Positions 10,289 to 20,919 of a stretch of DNA of 64,000 nt are shown here, piece by piece. The notes beneath the pieces were generated by a model that did no database searches, was not told the DNA's origin, and saw nothing but the letters and a program-made list of their open reading frames with translations. The number at the start of each line of letters is the position of its first letter. The first letter of the stretch is position 1. The stretch comes from Paralvinella palmiformis (taxonomy: Eukaryota > Annelida > Polychaeta > Terebellida > Alvinellidae), in contig JAODUP010000965.1 in the NCBI GenBank assembly GCA_025642065.1, forward strand, positions 124,001-188,000, in the 5' to 3' direction. The position numbers and the translations under genes are program-made.

Positions 10289-11943
10289 GAAGAGATACAT
10301 ATGTCTTCAGTGTAACGTCTTCCCTGTATCACGGACCACATTTTACACTGATGACTTTTAAATAATTACATATCTCCTTTATCCTTCATATTTTGATTTT
10401 TCCCATTTCAGTGGCAAGTAATGTAATCTAATCGATAGTTACGTCTGGGTATTTGTACATTCCCGACACCGCATCTAAATCAACGGTCCTCAAATAAATG
10501 TACAACTGTATTTATAATAATGATCTAACCAGGCACTAATTCGTTGAAGAAGTGTAATTGTTTTCGAAGAAGTGCTAGAGTTCGATTCGACATAATATTC
10601 CAATTACTACATTATGTTTTAAGCTTTGTTTTCATTGTCACGATAAAAATGAATAATCAAATGGTGGATTACATTAATGTTTTATAATATAAACCTATAA
10701 GGTGAACTTTGTACATTTATATATTTAGTATTATTTATAAAATCTGATAACTGATATGATTTCATGTATTATAAAAACCGATAAAGGGATTTTTATAATT
10801 GTTTTAACCTATTTTCTCGTGTTTTCAATAATTTCATTTGCTTGGCATCGAGCCTTTTTCACGTGAATAATAAACTATTTAAATTGCCCAACGCATTTCA
10901 AATAATAGTTTTAAATTGAAATTAATATTTGCCATCTTTTAGAAGACTTAATTTAAGTTTCGGAAGGCAAATGCACGTTTCCATGATAGAATCGCAACGT
11001 GCAGCCATCAAGACTGTATCTTCAATAGCTACAATTATATGTTTATCTTAACCAAGTCAAGCAAGGTGTTTTATTGTTTACTGCCAGAGCTTTTGATACT
11101 CGATCAAAATTCTTCGCTTTGACAGATATATATTTAACAATTCTAGGAAGATTAAACGAATACAACAATGCAGTTTCAGTGCACGTTTTAGATCTTGGTC
11201 AATGTATATATAGTTTGGCTGATCTGTATAATTAACTAATTCCTATACAAGATGATGTAAAATCAGATGAAAAGTGAAATACAAAGCTTAGAACCAGAAT
11301 TACATCAATGGATGTAACGCTAACTGTATGCAGAATATTACAAGGTGAATAACATTTCGATATTCAGAAAGACAATGATTTAGATTAGTTTTAAAAACAC
11401 AAAGAATACTACAATTCTTTAATATATAATATAGGTAATCGCAGTTACGAAACAGAGTATAATGTACTTACTGCTGGAGCAATAATTTGTTAATCAGTCA
11501 TGTTGATATTTTAAAGATCTTTTTACACTCAATCAAATTTATATAAATAAAATAAGCATTTATTTAGTTGTCTAGTTATCAGATAAACAGATAGGAAAAA
11601 ACAGTATGATTTGCACAGTGTTTTCCTATTTTGCTTAAATAAGCATGCAAAACAATTATGTCGGAACCAAAATTATCTTAAACGAAATAAACTTCAGTAG
11701 CCCTATATCACACAACTTTAAGTGGTTCGTTTTTCTCAATGGTTCTTGAATAGACTTCACATGAACCTGACACGTCTGCTTTGTCTTAGCTAGCATTTCT
11801 GGCCTTTGTGTTATCACAACACTGCACACTAAGCTAAGCATTATCTGTGCCCTATGTTTGTTTCACTTACATAAAATAATCACGTTAAGCATAAACAACC
11901 TCACAATTTTGCGAACTGAGGTCAAATAGTAAATAAGTTATCG

Positions 11944-11998
<55 letters not shown>

Positions 11999-12051
11999 CT
12001 TACTTTTTGAAAATAAAATTTCAGTGTAAATATATTCCGACCTATAATATA

Positions 12052-12110
<59 letters not shown>

Positions 12111-12434
12111 GCTGACTACAAGGAACACATCGGAGAACGAATGGAATTATTGGCAAGGGTATGCAGTATTTTCTGCAAATCTATTTGTTGAATCATCAAA
12201 GTTGAACATATTCATTTAGAAAAGGGTTTCCCAAATTAGTCAAAATGCCAGTGTTGTTTATTGAAATCAATTTCAATCCGAAATTTATTTTAATTTCTTC
12301 CTAGAAATAAAGTTATAATGATTTTAAATTTACTTTGCTAGTATCTTACATGTACAGATATGTCGCAGCTTTAATCGAGAATCTTCGGAATGTGACGTCA
12401 TGTTTGACAAAAACAGACGCCAAACACTCATCGT
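9595..12434. other. AT-rich non-coding stretch with microsatellites
   Basis: No gene was recognised. There is a G-run at 10146-10156 beside CAGGGGGTTTTCTCC, and a CA/TA array around 10251-10287. The stretch 10370-11640 is AT-rich and featureless to the eye. Frames of 60-100 codons here contain no recognisable motif. Confidence 0.4.
11949..12105. repeat. Paired AT microsatellites
   Basis: Two long (AT)n arrays, about 11949-11995 and 12056-12105, are separated by about 60 bp. Such arrays are hypervariable and can extrude as cruciforms. Other long AT arrays in the window lie at about 598-626, 1730-1755, 51378-51406, 57822-57851 and 63717-63740. Confidence 0.9.
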
Positions 12435-12444
12435 GCCCTTGTTT

Positions 12445-12811
12445 GTTTGTTTGTTTTGTTGTTCGGGGGAGAATCCCCAGGCTGCCGCTTAATCGGCACA
12501 GCATCTATGTTTGAGTGGTTGAGAAATTCCCCCCCCCCCCCTCCCCACCACTCACAGGGGAGCAGTACGGAAAGATGGAGCCGAAATACCATGAGTGTGG
12601 TCACTGCCAGAGTGTTTTACGTCCTCAGGTTTTTTTTAACGTCCCCCTTTATTTAAAATAATTCAGTGGAGAAGGCAGCGCCATTTAACGTGGTGTAGTG
12701 AGCCGAGAAATTAATCCCTGGAAAGGTTTCCGACCTCTTACGGGGTTCGAACCTGTGACCGTTGGCACCAAGTGCCGGGTGCTTAACCTCTAGGCCACCG
12801 GAGCTCACTGG
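12445..12811 (-). repeat. SINE-B copy with 8-bp target duplication
   Basis: This is a minus-strand copy with the same tRNA-like head, body and AACAAAACAAAC tail as the other SINE-B copies. A C-run is expanded at 12530-12541. Flanking CCTTGTTT repeats lie at 12437-12444 and 12812-12819. There is a small deletion near 12695 where the CAGCCACCCACGATG segment is missing. Confidence 0.9.
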
Positions 12812-12863
12812 CCTTGTTTAACCTGCGCTACGTGTTCTATATTGTCTTTGTTAAACGTATAAA

Positions 12864-13158
12864 ATGGTGTATTGTGCTGAATATAATTGTGCAAATGGCT
12901 AGTGGATGGAGTATGCATTCATTCCTCAAAAACAAGACTCGTTTGCGCGATTGGCTTAGAAACACGAACAGGGTGGAGTGGAAGCCAACTTGCCATATCA
13001 AGCTCTGCGGGAGACACTGACTGAGGAACGGATGTCTGTTATTTCACCTTCTAGGGCACAATCAGTTAGGTATGACATGAAGAGTGTCAGGTTCACAGAA
13101 GATGTTATTCCAACCATATTTGACAAACTGGGTGATGCTAAACACAAACGAATCTGAA
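12864..13158 (+). pseudogene. THAP-domain remnant
   Basis: The start reads MVYCAEYNCANG, the C-x4-C beginning of a THAP zinc finger. After a stop and frameshift the next frame reads WSMHSFLKNKTRLRDWLRN, then EWKPTCHIKLCGRH, with the invariant W-P and the C-x2-H pair of the C2CH finger. A further frame change leads to FTEDVIPTIFDKL, matching the AVPTIF end of THAP domains. THAP fingers occur in host DNA-binding proteins and in P-element transposases. Three frames within 300 bp mean this copy is dead, or that it spans unrecognised introns. Confidence 0.7.
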
Positions 13159-13377
13159 AATGGGTATGTATGAGTGATAATAGGGTAATCTTGGGAGCTA
13201 ACTATTGGACATTCACCAATTCACGCATTCGTGAATAATTAAAATTTCACTTATTCGCAGAAAAATAAAAATGTACTTATGCCTAGTCAAAGCTTCTTGT
13301 GGCTGTGTATTATTGACACTATTAAACTGTTAAAATAGTAGGTGATCCATCGGGGTGGCATTTACCCTGTGTATAAG

Positions 13378-14857
13378 AAGTGCTGGATTAACCATTAAGC
13401 AAAATAAGTACGTGCTTGGGGCATCAAGGAAAGGGGGCACGAGAGAAATGATAAATGTTTTACGGCACAATAGAAATAACTTTAAACTAAAATAATATTC
13501 GAAGTGGTTTATATGATTGGAAATATAATTTAGAAGTGTTCATAGTCGCTTGCTATATTTAATATATGTTAATGACATACAGAAGTGACCGTAAAACATC
13601 AATCATCGCAACATGATATACCGATTAAGGATTAAAACCAATCTCCGTCATCAGAACTGGACACAATTACCACTTTGATCACTTCAAAATCAAAATATGA
13701 TGATATTGGAATCATCGAGATGTCACAGGTAGGTTCATCAAGCACATGTCTCATTAATCAAAGTTTAGTAAGCCATGGTGATGAAACGATTCAGTCTTCT
13801 AATTATGAAGTAAATATATCAAAAGATTCAGGGTTGTGGCTGGATTTCTATGCCGATGGCGTGGCTTATTGGAATGCTCGTCAACATCATAATGAGCCAT
13901 TTAACAAGTCTTACCGGCATTTCAGTAGTGACCAACCAGTAAGATACTGTTCGCAGAAACATTTTGTTGACACTAAAGTCATTGGTGAGAAATACGAGAG
14001 TGTCAGAATCAGTTTATTGTTTTGTTTGTAAACTGTTTGGTTATAAACATTTCTCACATTTTGTTACAAGAGATAGGTTCGGTGACTGGCGAAATTGATC
14101 ATCATGAAAAAACACTACTCACCAAGACTCTATGTTAACATACTTAACTCGCACAAGGCTTAGTGTTTGGGCAACAATTGAAAAAAAATACGAATTTAGG
14201 AAGAGTGTGATTACTGGCAACATGCCTTGAAGCGCGTCATGGCTGTTTTTCGTACGTTACCTGAACGTGGCTAGGGTTTTCTAGGAACAGAAAAAAGGTT
14301 TGGATCATTGAAATATGGGAATTGTTTAGGGTTGTTTGAGCTATTCAGTCACTTCGATCCATTTTTTAGCAGGTCACATTTCGAAATATGGAAATTCTGG
14401 CAAAGTAAATCCTTCTTACCTCTCCAAAAACACCTATGGCTCAAAAGGTCCACTCGCTTATTGTTGACGAAGTAAAATCTTCTGGTTATACTGTCAGATG
14501 ATTCAACACCAGATATCTCATATATAGATCAGTTAAGTGTTGTACTTAGGTCCTTAAATGATGGACAGCTAGACTACTGAACGATTTTTAACCTTTCTGG
14601 AAATGAAAGTCATACCGGTGAGGTGATGGCGAATCGGGTGTTGCAGTATATAAGTAACGTTTGTAAGTTAAACTTTTCAAAATGTAGGAGTTACTCTTAT
14701 GACAACGCTGCTAACATTTCTGGACGTTTTAAGGGAATGCAGCAAAATCTTTAGAAACAAACAAGTTTACTATTTTGACAAATAAAAATGTAGCTTATGT
14801 TTTATTATTGTTTATATTTTTAATTACATATATATGGGGGCACCAATATCGGCACTG
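13378..14857 (+). mobile_element. Degenerate hAT transposon (ZMYM1/DUF4371-like), 1.48 kb
   Basis: The ends read AAGTGCTGGATTAACC on the left and CCAATATCGGCACTG on the right. The flanking 8-bp repeats are TGTATAAG (13370-13377) and TGTATAGG (14858-14865), seven of eight identical. The coding remnant lies within (next entry). A 30-bp LINE-2 piece and a SINE-A 3' end (about 13550-13607) are embedded near its left side, so it has been a target for other elements. It is a typical old hAT copy with a shortened body. Confidence 0.8.
13675..14760 (+). pseudogene. hAT transposase pseudogene (TTF-finger and DUF4371 parts)
   Basis: The first frame (to 14031) reads DSGLWLDFYADGVAYWNARQ, then EPFNKSYRHFSSDQPVRYC, the pattern of the TTF-type zinc finger of ZMYM1-like hAT transposases. 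After several stops and shifts, further matches appear: GNCLGLFELFSHFDPF, then SDDSTPDISYIDQLSVVLR, which carries the catalytic D-STPD-S block of the RNase-H fold. The last match is SYSYDNAANISGRFKGMQQN. The rest of the catalytic domain and the dimerisation domain are absent. It is not functional. Confidence 0.78.
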
Positions 14858-14889
14858 TGTATAGGCCATTTCTCGAAACAAAAATAAAG

Positions 14890-16090
14890 GTGGTATAAAA
14901 TGAGATATGATCTAGCTTTTTAAAATAAAGGATATTTTTAAAATAAGCATAACAATTTGAAGTAGATACGCCCCCACTTGACATGACCCAAGCAGTAGAG
15001 CCAAGCAAGATTTATCTAGATCTATATTTGTTTCAGAGAATATTGAGCAATATCAACCTATTAATCACCAAATGAGTATGTAAGATAGACATAAGCTTAC
15101 AGTGACATGTACGAGACCCAATGAAGTTGTTATTGGGGGGGGGGGAATTTTTATTTTGTTCTTGTTAATAATATAATTGGACTTACAGTAAGTCACTGAG
15201 TATTTACATGATCACCGGCATCCATATTTATTTTTAAACATAAGCAATTGGTACTTAATTATAGATCTATATAAACCACTGGTTATAATTTAAATGTTAT
15301 GAAATTAATTATTAAATACCTCAAATAGTAGTAGAAACATTCATTGTGTTCTTGCCAGAAGTAAAAGATGGGTTATTAATTGCCATTCTGCAGATCTGAT
15401 GAGGAAGGACGTAAATTACTTATAATAATAATAATATACAAAATTTATATAGCGCCTTATAGAACCTGTAAGAAAGTTACTCTTTGGCGCTTGAATAGTA
15501 ATTGTCGAATAAAACGGAATTCGTGAACCAGACAAGAGATAAACTTGTCTGGAATGGTATTCCAACTATTTTAGATATACCAAACCCACCTTAGCCGCTG
15601 AAATCAAAGAGGAAGGTACCAACAGATAGGCGAGCTGTGATGGTAATTATAATTTATAAACATTAATGGTGAAACATATTACAAATTGGTATTTTAAAAT
15701 TAATTAAATAAAAAACAAGGTATCAAAACCAAAAACCTTTGTCAGCCCATTTCATATCTTAATACCAAAAAAGTATTACCAGCATATGGAGGTGTTTCTC
15801 ATACAGAAAATCGTACAAGTGCAACAACAAATTGCAGCTCAGAAAGAAACAGCAAAATATAACACACTAAACAGGATAATTCAAGCGGCAATCGCTCATG
15901 GGATGAAACTAACTTCTTTCATGGTCAACTCATAAATTGCAACGGAAAAGCAACAGGATTTAGTCACACTATATGTGTTATTGATATGTTGTGTTATTTA
16001 CTGTTGTTGGATGTGATAGATAATTTAGAGTCACAGTAGTCAATGTTGTGTCTTACATCTCTGGGTATATTCGGAGAAAATTATGCTTCA
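14890..16090 (+). repeat. Inverted-repeat element, copy 1 (partner at 20920-22182)
   Basis: This is a diverged copy of the sequence at 20920-22182 in opposite orientation. Matching anchors include AGTAGATACGCCCCCACTTG, GGGTTATTAATTGCCATTC, CAGCCCATTTCATATCTTAA and the block near 15965-16075. The last block corresponds to a short protein stretch with an LLLDVI-like core and LGIF/SGYI end. A roughly 180-bp segment at 15781-15960 has no counterpart in copy 2. Stops break any frame. It is probably one of two old insertions of the same DNA element. Confidence 0.75.
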
Positions 16091-16239
16091 AGCCAAGTTC
16101 TTAGATTGTATGTTACGCGTCACCTACATTATTATTTCAAGTTTTAATCTAAGAAACTGTTTATGACAAAAACCAAGAAAACTAAGAATAAGGTCCAAAT
16201 TCTTATCCACCGATGAAAACGGGCATATTAAAAAAAGGA

Positions 16240-17000
16240 TTTTGTGAATATGTCATGTGATTGTGGCGGGAAATATGATCGGCTCTCGATGTAATGGCAC
16301 CGGAATATTTCTCGGATAGTTCAGCTATTAGATAAGTTACACCAGTGAAACTGGTGTATTTTGTATATTATGTAATATAGATTTAATTTATATTAATATA
16401 AATTGATTTTATTTAGTTATTTTGTATTTCTTTTATTTTCTTTTTAACTGCTCATTCGACGCCCTATAATATCGCCCACTCCGGTGTTTCCCATAAGAAC
16501 TCGGTTTTTGCTTGTGTATGTTTTATTTTTATTATTTTAATTTTCACTTATATTTCTATAATTGTAATGAATTATAGTAGAGATCAGTTGCTTGCATTAC
16601 GACCCTATGGTGGTAATACCATTTGTTTAGCGATGCGCCCACGTAATGGAAAACATCCAAAGCAGATTGGGTCTGATGCCAGTAATTTGATCACTGTGAC
16701 TGTGCTAATAACACCATATAATGGCACAGCTGTACAAAATGTAAGTATTGGTCTTATTAGCTGTCAGTCGATCTGTAATAAATTTGATGTTGTTAAGGAT
16801 ATGGATCTTGATGCTCTTGTCATTACAGAGACTTGGCTGACTGGTAATGTTTCAGACCAGAAGATTGTTGGTGATGTGACTCAAGCTGGATATTCATTCC
16901 ATCATGCAGCTCGGATTCACAAAACAGGATGGGGGAGTCAACATTCTTCTCCGTGATTCTTTGAAGTGTGACAGGTCGGCTGAAGCCATGTCAAGTTGAC
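16240..17000 (+). pseudogene. LINE-1c 5' part: ORF2 start and endonuclease N-terminus
   Basis: The frame at 16567-16956 reads MNYSRDQLLALRPYGGNT, then VSIGLISCQSICNKFDVVKD and ALVITETWLTGNVSDQKIVG. These are the N-terminal tail and the first catalytic blocks (N-R-S and ITETWL) of an apurinic-type LINE endonuclease. N of the usual N-A/C-RS motif is replaced in ISCQSICNK. Beyond 16956 a one-base shift gives ILLRDSLKCDRS and then the similarity stops. The preceding 300 bp are probably the LINE 5' untranslated region. Confidence 0.78.
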
Positions 17001-17733
17001 AGGGAATGGCATCCATAGCCATGAACACTAACCAGAATAAGTCCAGTGTACCACCAGCTCAAAAGCAATAATGAATTGTTCTTAAATCACATACCATACG
17101 TAACTGACATATAGTATTGAGTCAAATTGAGCCTGACACTCACTGATTCAGTGTATGTCACTATAGTATATCTATGTGTACTGTATAAGTGTATTTATCT
17201 CGTATACATGTTATCACCAATTACTATGGATTTACTTCAGTGTAAACCCTTTTAATTTAGATAAGAATATTATAACAAGCACTGAACAATACATTGAAGT
17301 TTTAAATAAGGCGACGAATTTGTATGATTTGCGCAGTCTGAATAAGCCGAATTGTATATATCAATGTATTATCGCCCAACGCAAGCAGTACCGAAAAGCT
17401 CTAAGACAAATGACAGACGACCTGCATTTGTTTCTGTCATATGCTTCATTAGTGATATTTATTAATACAATTTACGTATTATTTACAATATATAAATTAT
17501 TGAATACACTATTTTTTCTGTAGGTTGTAGTATATCGATAAACTAGGCAAAACATGATTTTAGTATAGCAAGTTGGTTGCTAGGCCTGCCGCATTATTGC
17601 TCAGTTTTAACTTTATGAAATATTTCCACGGCAGGCATCCGACATCAAAGGCAAATATCTTCAAAGCTACATAAATATTACTAATTCAAACTGCTCTAAA
17701 ATAAAATAGTTTAACTGATAATAAATTACATAC

Positions 17734-17848
17734 CAGTTACGGTCCGCAAAGCCAAGGTAAAGTTGTCGTTTAAATCAATATCCATAAGTGCCAATAAATC
17801 CGGATCGCCGTTCATCCAAGTAGAACTCAAGATGGCACGGGTGTGCAT
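17734..17848 (-). CDS. Possible first coding exon of an unrecognised gene
   Basis: On the minus strand an ATG at 17848-17846 (another in-frame ATG lies three codons upstream) opens 38 codons. They read MHTRAILSSTWMNGDPDLL, then ALMDIDLNDNFTLALRTVT, and run exactly into a donor G/GTATGT at 17734. The composition is protein-like and GC-richer than the surroundings. An AT-rich TATATATA lies about 35 bp upstream. No downstream exon was identified and I do not recognise the protein. It could also belong to a mobile element. Confidence 0.3.
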
Positions 17849-18489
17849 GAATATCATCACATTGTCGATTGACCAAAATATATATAAAACTACTGTTTGC
17901 GTAACTTTATAAAGGATATATTTGTCTTTCAGTGGTTATATGTGGCTTTTTTTATTTGTTTCTAGAAATATATTTTTTCTTGTCTTAACATTTCGTTTTT
18001 TGGGACCTATCTCTTCTCACACCTAATAGCCACATATACCATTAGAAAGGTCAGAGAGTGCTGATTCTAATGCGTATGAAGACTATTATAGGGAGTAAAT
18101 GGTCAGCAGCAAATACCGCTGTTTGTCAGGGGGTGTCGCGCCGGCCACTGTGAGAATGCTTCCAAAACGGACTTGTGCTCTTCGATAGGCACATCGTTTA
18201 ATGTTATGGTATTTATCACATACACACTCAATCAAATAAACACGCATACTCATTGAAAGAAGAGAGTCAAGATTACAAAAATATAAACTATATTGATGTA
18301 GTGCAAAGAGAAATATGAAAAATAAGTTGGACAAATAAATGGTAAAACCATCAGGTTTAGCATTTGGACTCGCTTTATACCCGAATGAATGATTTATTCC
18401 CAAACTCTACAATATTACCATTACAACAATAGTTATGTACTACATACAAATATATATCATTTAAGATTGTAATTACAGTAATGGATAAG

Positions 18490-18584
18490 AAAAGTTAAAT
18501 ATACACACATACATATATATATATATACGTACACACAAATACATACACATATATATACACTCATACATACATATGTACATACAT

Positions 18585-18626
<42 letters not shown>

Positions 18627-18680
18627 CATTTAATGAACAAAAGCAGAAATCATGTGTGTGTGTGTGTGTGCGCGCGCGCG
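18490..18680. repeat. Compound microsatellite
   Basis: TACACA/TATATA mixtures run from about 18490. An (AT)n block at 18591-18621 and then GTGTGTGT passing into GCGCGC and CACAC at 18654-18684 follow. Alternating purine-pyrimidine GT/GC tracts of this type can adopt Z-DNA. An 85-codon frame on the minus strand is an artefact of the repeat. Confidence 0.88.
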
Positions 18681-18904
18681 CACACTTCAGTGCAGTCAGG
18701 AGGCATAATCCCAACCCCAGATATAATTAATATAAGTAAATGAATTTAATTCATGTAATTACAGAATAGTAGGTTATGTTTGAACACAGGACAGGAGACC
18801 ACTTGCGTAAAGTAATAACTATAAATTGATTAATATATTGTTAGTTATAGTAGAAATGAATGAAACTAATTAGAAGGCAATTGATCATATACAATAAAAA
18901 CACT

Positions 18905-19130
18905 CAAAAGTATAAATATCAGAGATGACAGTCTTTGTAGTGTGGGTTGGTACATTTGACACTTGTTGGGTATAAATCAAATATTTTTATTTTAAGCTGT
19001 TTTTTACACATTGAGCGAGAGCCACTTTGATCGATGAATTTTTCCCATTTATTCCACATTTTGGGTAGTTCATATAAAGGTAACTTATGAGCGAATAGCG
19101 ATTTGCACTGTGTAATAGATGCCATTGGCG
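18905..19130 (-). pseudogene. LINE ORF2 C-terminal tail fragment
   Basis: The frame reads HKLPLYELPKMWNKWEKF, then KKQLKIKIFDLYPTSVKCTN and PHYKDCHL. This is the pattern of the C-terminal end of several LINE reverse transcriptases, which close with a short CxxP-C-DC zinc-knuckle-like motif. It lies back to back with the LINE-1d copy on the plus strand. No catalytic domain is attached. Confidence 0.6.
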
Positions 19131-19149
19131 AGTGCTACGTGCATTGGGA

Positions 19150-20021
19150 ATATCCTTCCATCTGTTGGTATACCTAATATATCACTGGATCCTGACAATG
19201 AGTTAAATTTCTCCTCTTCCTTGAAGAATTTAGAACATTGTATTGCCGATATTCGGCTATGGATGACTCAAAATCTTCTAAAACTAAATGATAATAAAAC
19301 AAATATTTTATATTTGGCATCACCACATTGTGTTAAATCCCTAAAGACACCAGCATTACAGATGGGTGCATCTTGGATTACCCCTAATGGGTCAGTAAAA
19401 AATCTAGGGTTATTTTTGACCAATGTATTAACATGTGTGAACATGTCACATCAGTATGCCGAGCTGCTTACTACCATCTTAAGAACATCCACTGTTTAAA
19501 AGCATTCTTGACACAAGAATCACTTGTAACTGTAGTCCATGCCTTTGTTACATCTCGTATAGACTAGTGTAACTCCATGTTATATGGCATATCTGATTAT
19601 AACATTAATCGCCTTCAGGGAATTGAGAATAGTGCAGCTCGCATTGTAACAAATACTAGAAAATATGATCATATCACTCCAATTCTTCAAAAACTACATT
19701 GGCTACCTGTTAGACAGCGTATCCATTTCAAGATTCTGTTAATAACTTATAAATCTATTAATGATATGGCACCAGAATACCTATGTGAACTGGTTTCCAT
19801 TAGAAAGTCATCCCGAAAACTCAGGTCATCCAGCCAGATACTATTGCAGGTGCCAGTGTCTCGGCTCAAGTCATATGGTGATTGTGCGTTTAGTGTTGCA
19901 GCCCCCACTTTGTGGAATAGGTTGCCGGTAAATATTAGAAATGCGTCGTCTCTTGGAAATTTTAGGTCGCTTTCACAGATAAATAATTATTATCTTTTAA
20001 ATCATTACAGGGTTTTTACAG
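19150..20021 (+). pseudogene. LINE-1d reverse transcriptase C-terminal part
   Basis: This copy starts just after the YADD loop (ISLDPDNELNFSSSLKNLEH). It runs through RLWMTQNLLKLNDNKTNILY, HITPILQKLHWLPVRQRIHF and LWNRLPVNIRNASSLGNF. A stop replaces the Tyr codon of the R-DYCNS motif (GACTAGTGTAAC), and there is a frameshift near 19410. At 20021 the LINE 3' end is cut in the middle of GGTTTTTACAGACA and passes into hAT coding sequence. Confidence 0.85.
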
Positions 20022-20380
20022 ACAAGAGTTCCAGGACTATCAACTGAGTGCGGATGACGATCTGCCAGCTGTTACGAGTGACAGTCATGTCGACAAGTTC
20101 TGGGCTGAGATGGGTCGCAAGAAGATATTTGTAGGGGCGGTGAGGTTTCCACTGCTCACATGTGTGATGACGACGCTGTTAGTGATTGCACAGAGCAACG
20201 CCAACAATGAACGTGTGTTCTCAATGGTCCGAAAGATCGACACAGACTCGCATTCACAGCTCGACAATGACACCCTCCGTGCGCTGCTGTCTTGCAAGAT
20301 CAACACAGATGATCCTTGCTATGCGTTTGGCCCAGACAAAGATCTTTGCAAGGTAGCGACATGGAACCAGAGAGCTTAAA
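20022..20380 (+). pseudogene. hAT transposase C-terminal dimerisation domain
   Basis: An open frame of about 118 codons reads EFQDYQLSADDDLPAVTSDS, then FWAEMGRKKIFVGAVRFPLL, and AQSNANNERVFSMVRKIDTD, ending at a stop at 20378-20380. NAN-ERVFS--RK--T is the conserved core of the hAT C-terminal dimerisation domain. The frame is intact here but has no catalytic domain upstream. Instead it abuts LINE sequence at a point that looks like a splice acceptor (TTTTTACAG). It may be the last exon of a hAT-derived gene or a truncated element. Confidence 0.8.
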
Positions 20381-20919
20381 TATAGAGAGGCGTTACTCTT
20401 GCCATGCCATGTTGAATTTTGAACCAGTGAATGAAAACAATTAGGTATATATGAGGTAAATGCATATAAACATACTTTCATCATATCAGTTTATCATAAT
20501 CCATAAATATTTATTTATTTGGATATATACATATAATGACATATACAGCTATTATAACACAACCATAACACAATTCACCATATATTCATCATGTCCGTTT
20601 ATCATATATTAACTAAAAAAATTATAAGTTCATTTAAAGTCTACACCTCAATAATATAGACCATGCAATATATTGGCCTGCCCAGCTGAGAACAAAGAAT
20701 ATACATGGAATATTAACAATGTTTATGTTTGCGTTAACATGTTAGAGATAGAGAAATGAGTACTTTCATACAATAAGCGGCATCAAATCTCTTGTGCCAC
20801 GGGTTCATCTACAGTTACAATCAGTCATTTGTTATCAAATGGACAGAATAACCCAAATTGCTTCCAGCTCTAAACAACCACTACTACAAAAATATCACAT
20901 TTAGTCCAGATCAGTGAAC

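Larger units (their letters stand above)
17001..18904. other. Mostly non-coding stretch between LINE pieces
   Basis: A plus-strand frame at 17176-17523 and a minus-strand frame at 18086-18403 show no motif I recognise. The former has an odd charged stretch near AQRKQYRKALRQM, possibly a degenerate LINE linker. One exon-like piece at 17734-17848 (minus) is listed separately. A compound microsatellite of CA/TA, AT and GT/GC blocks spans about 18490-18680. Confidence 0.35.

Noticed and set aside
18457..18714. Tyr/Cys/Val-rich minus-strand frame
   Set aside because: It is the translation of CA/TA/GT microsatellites.
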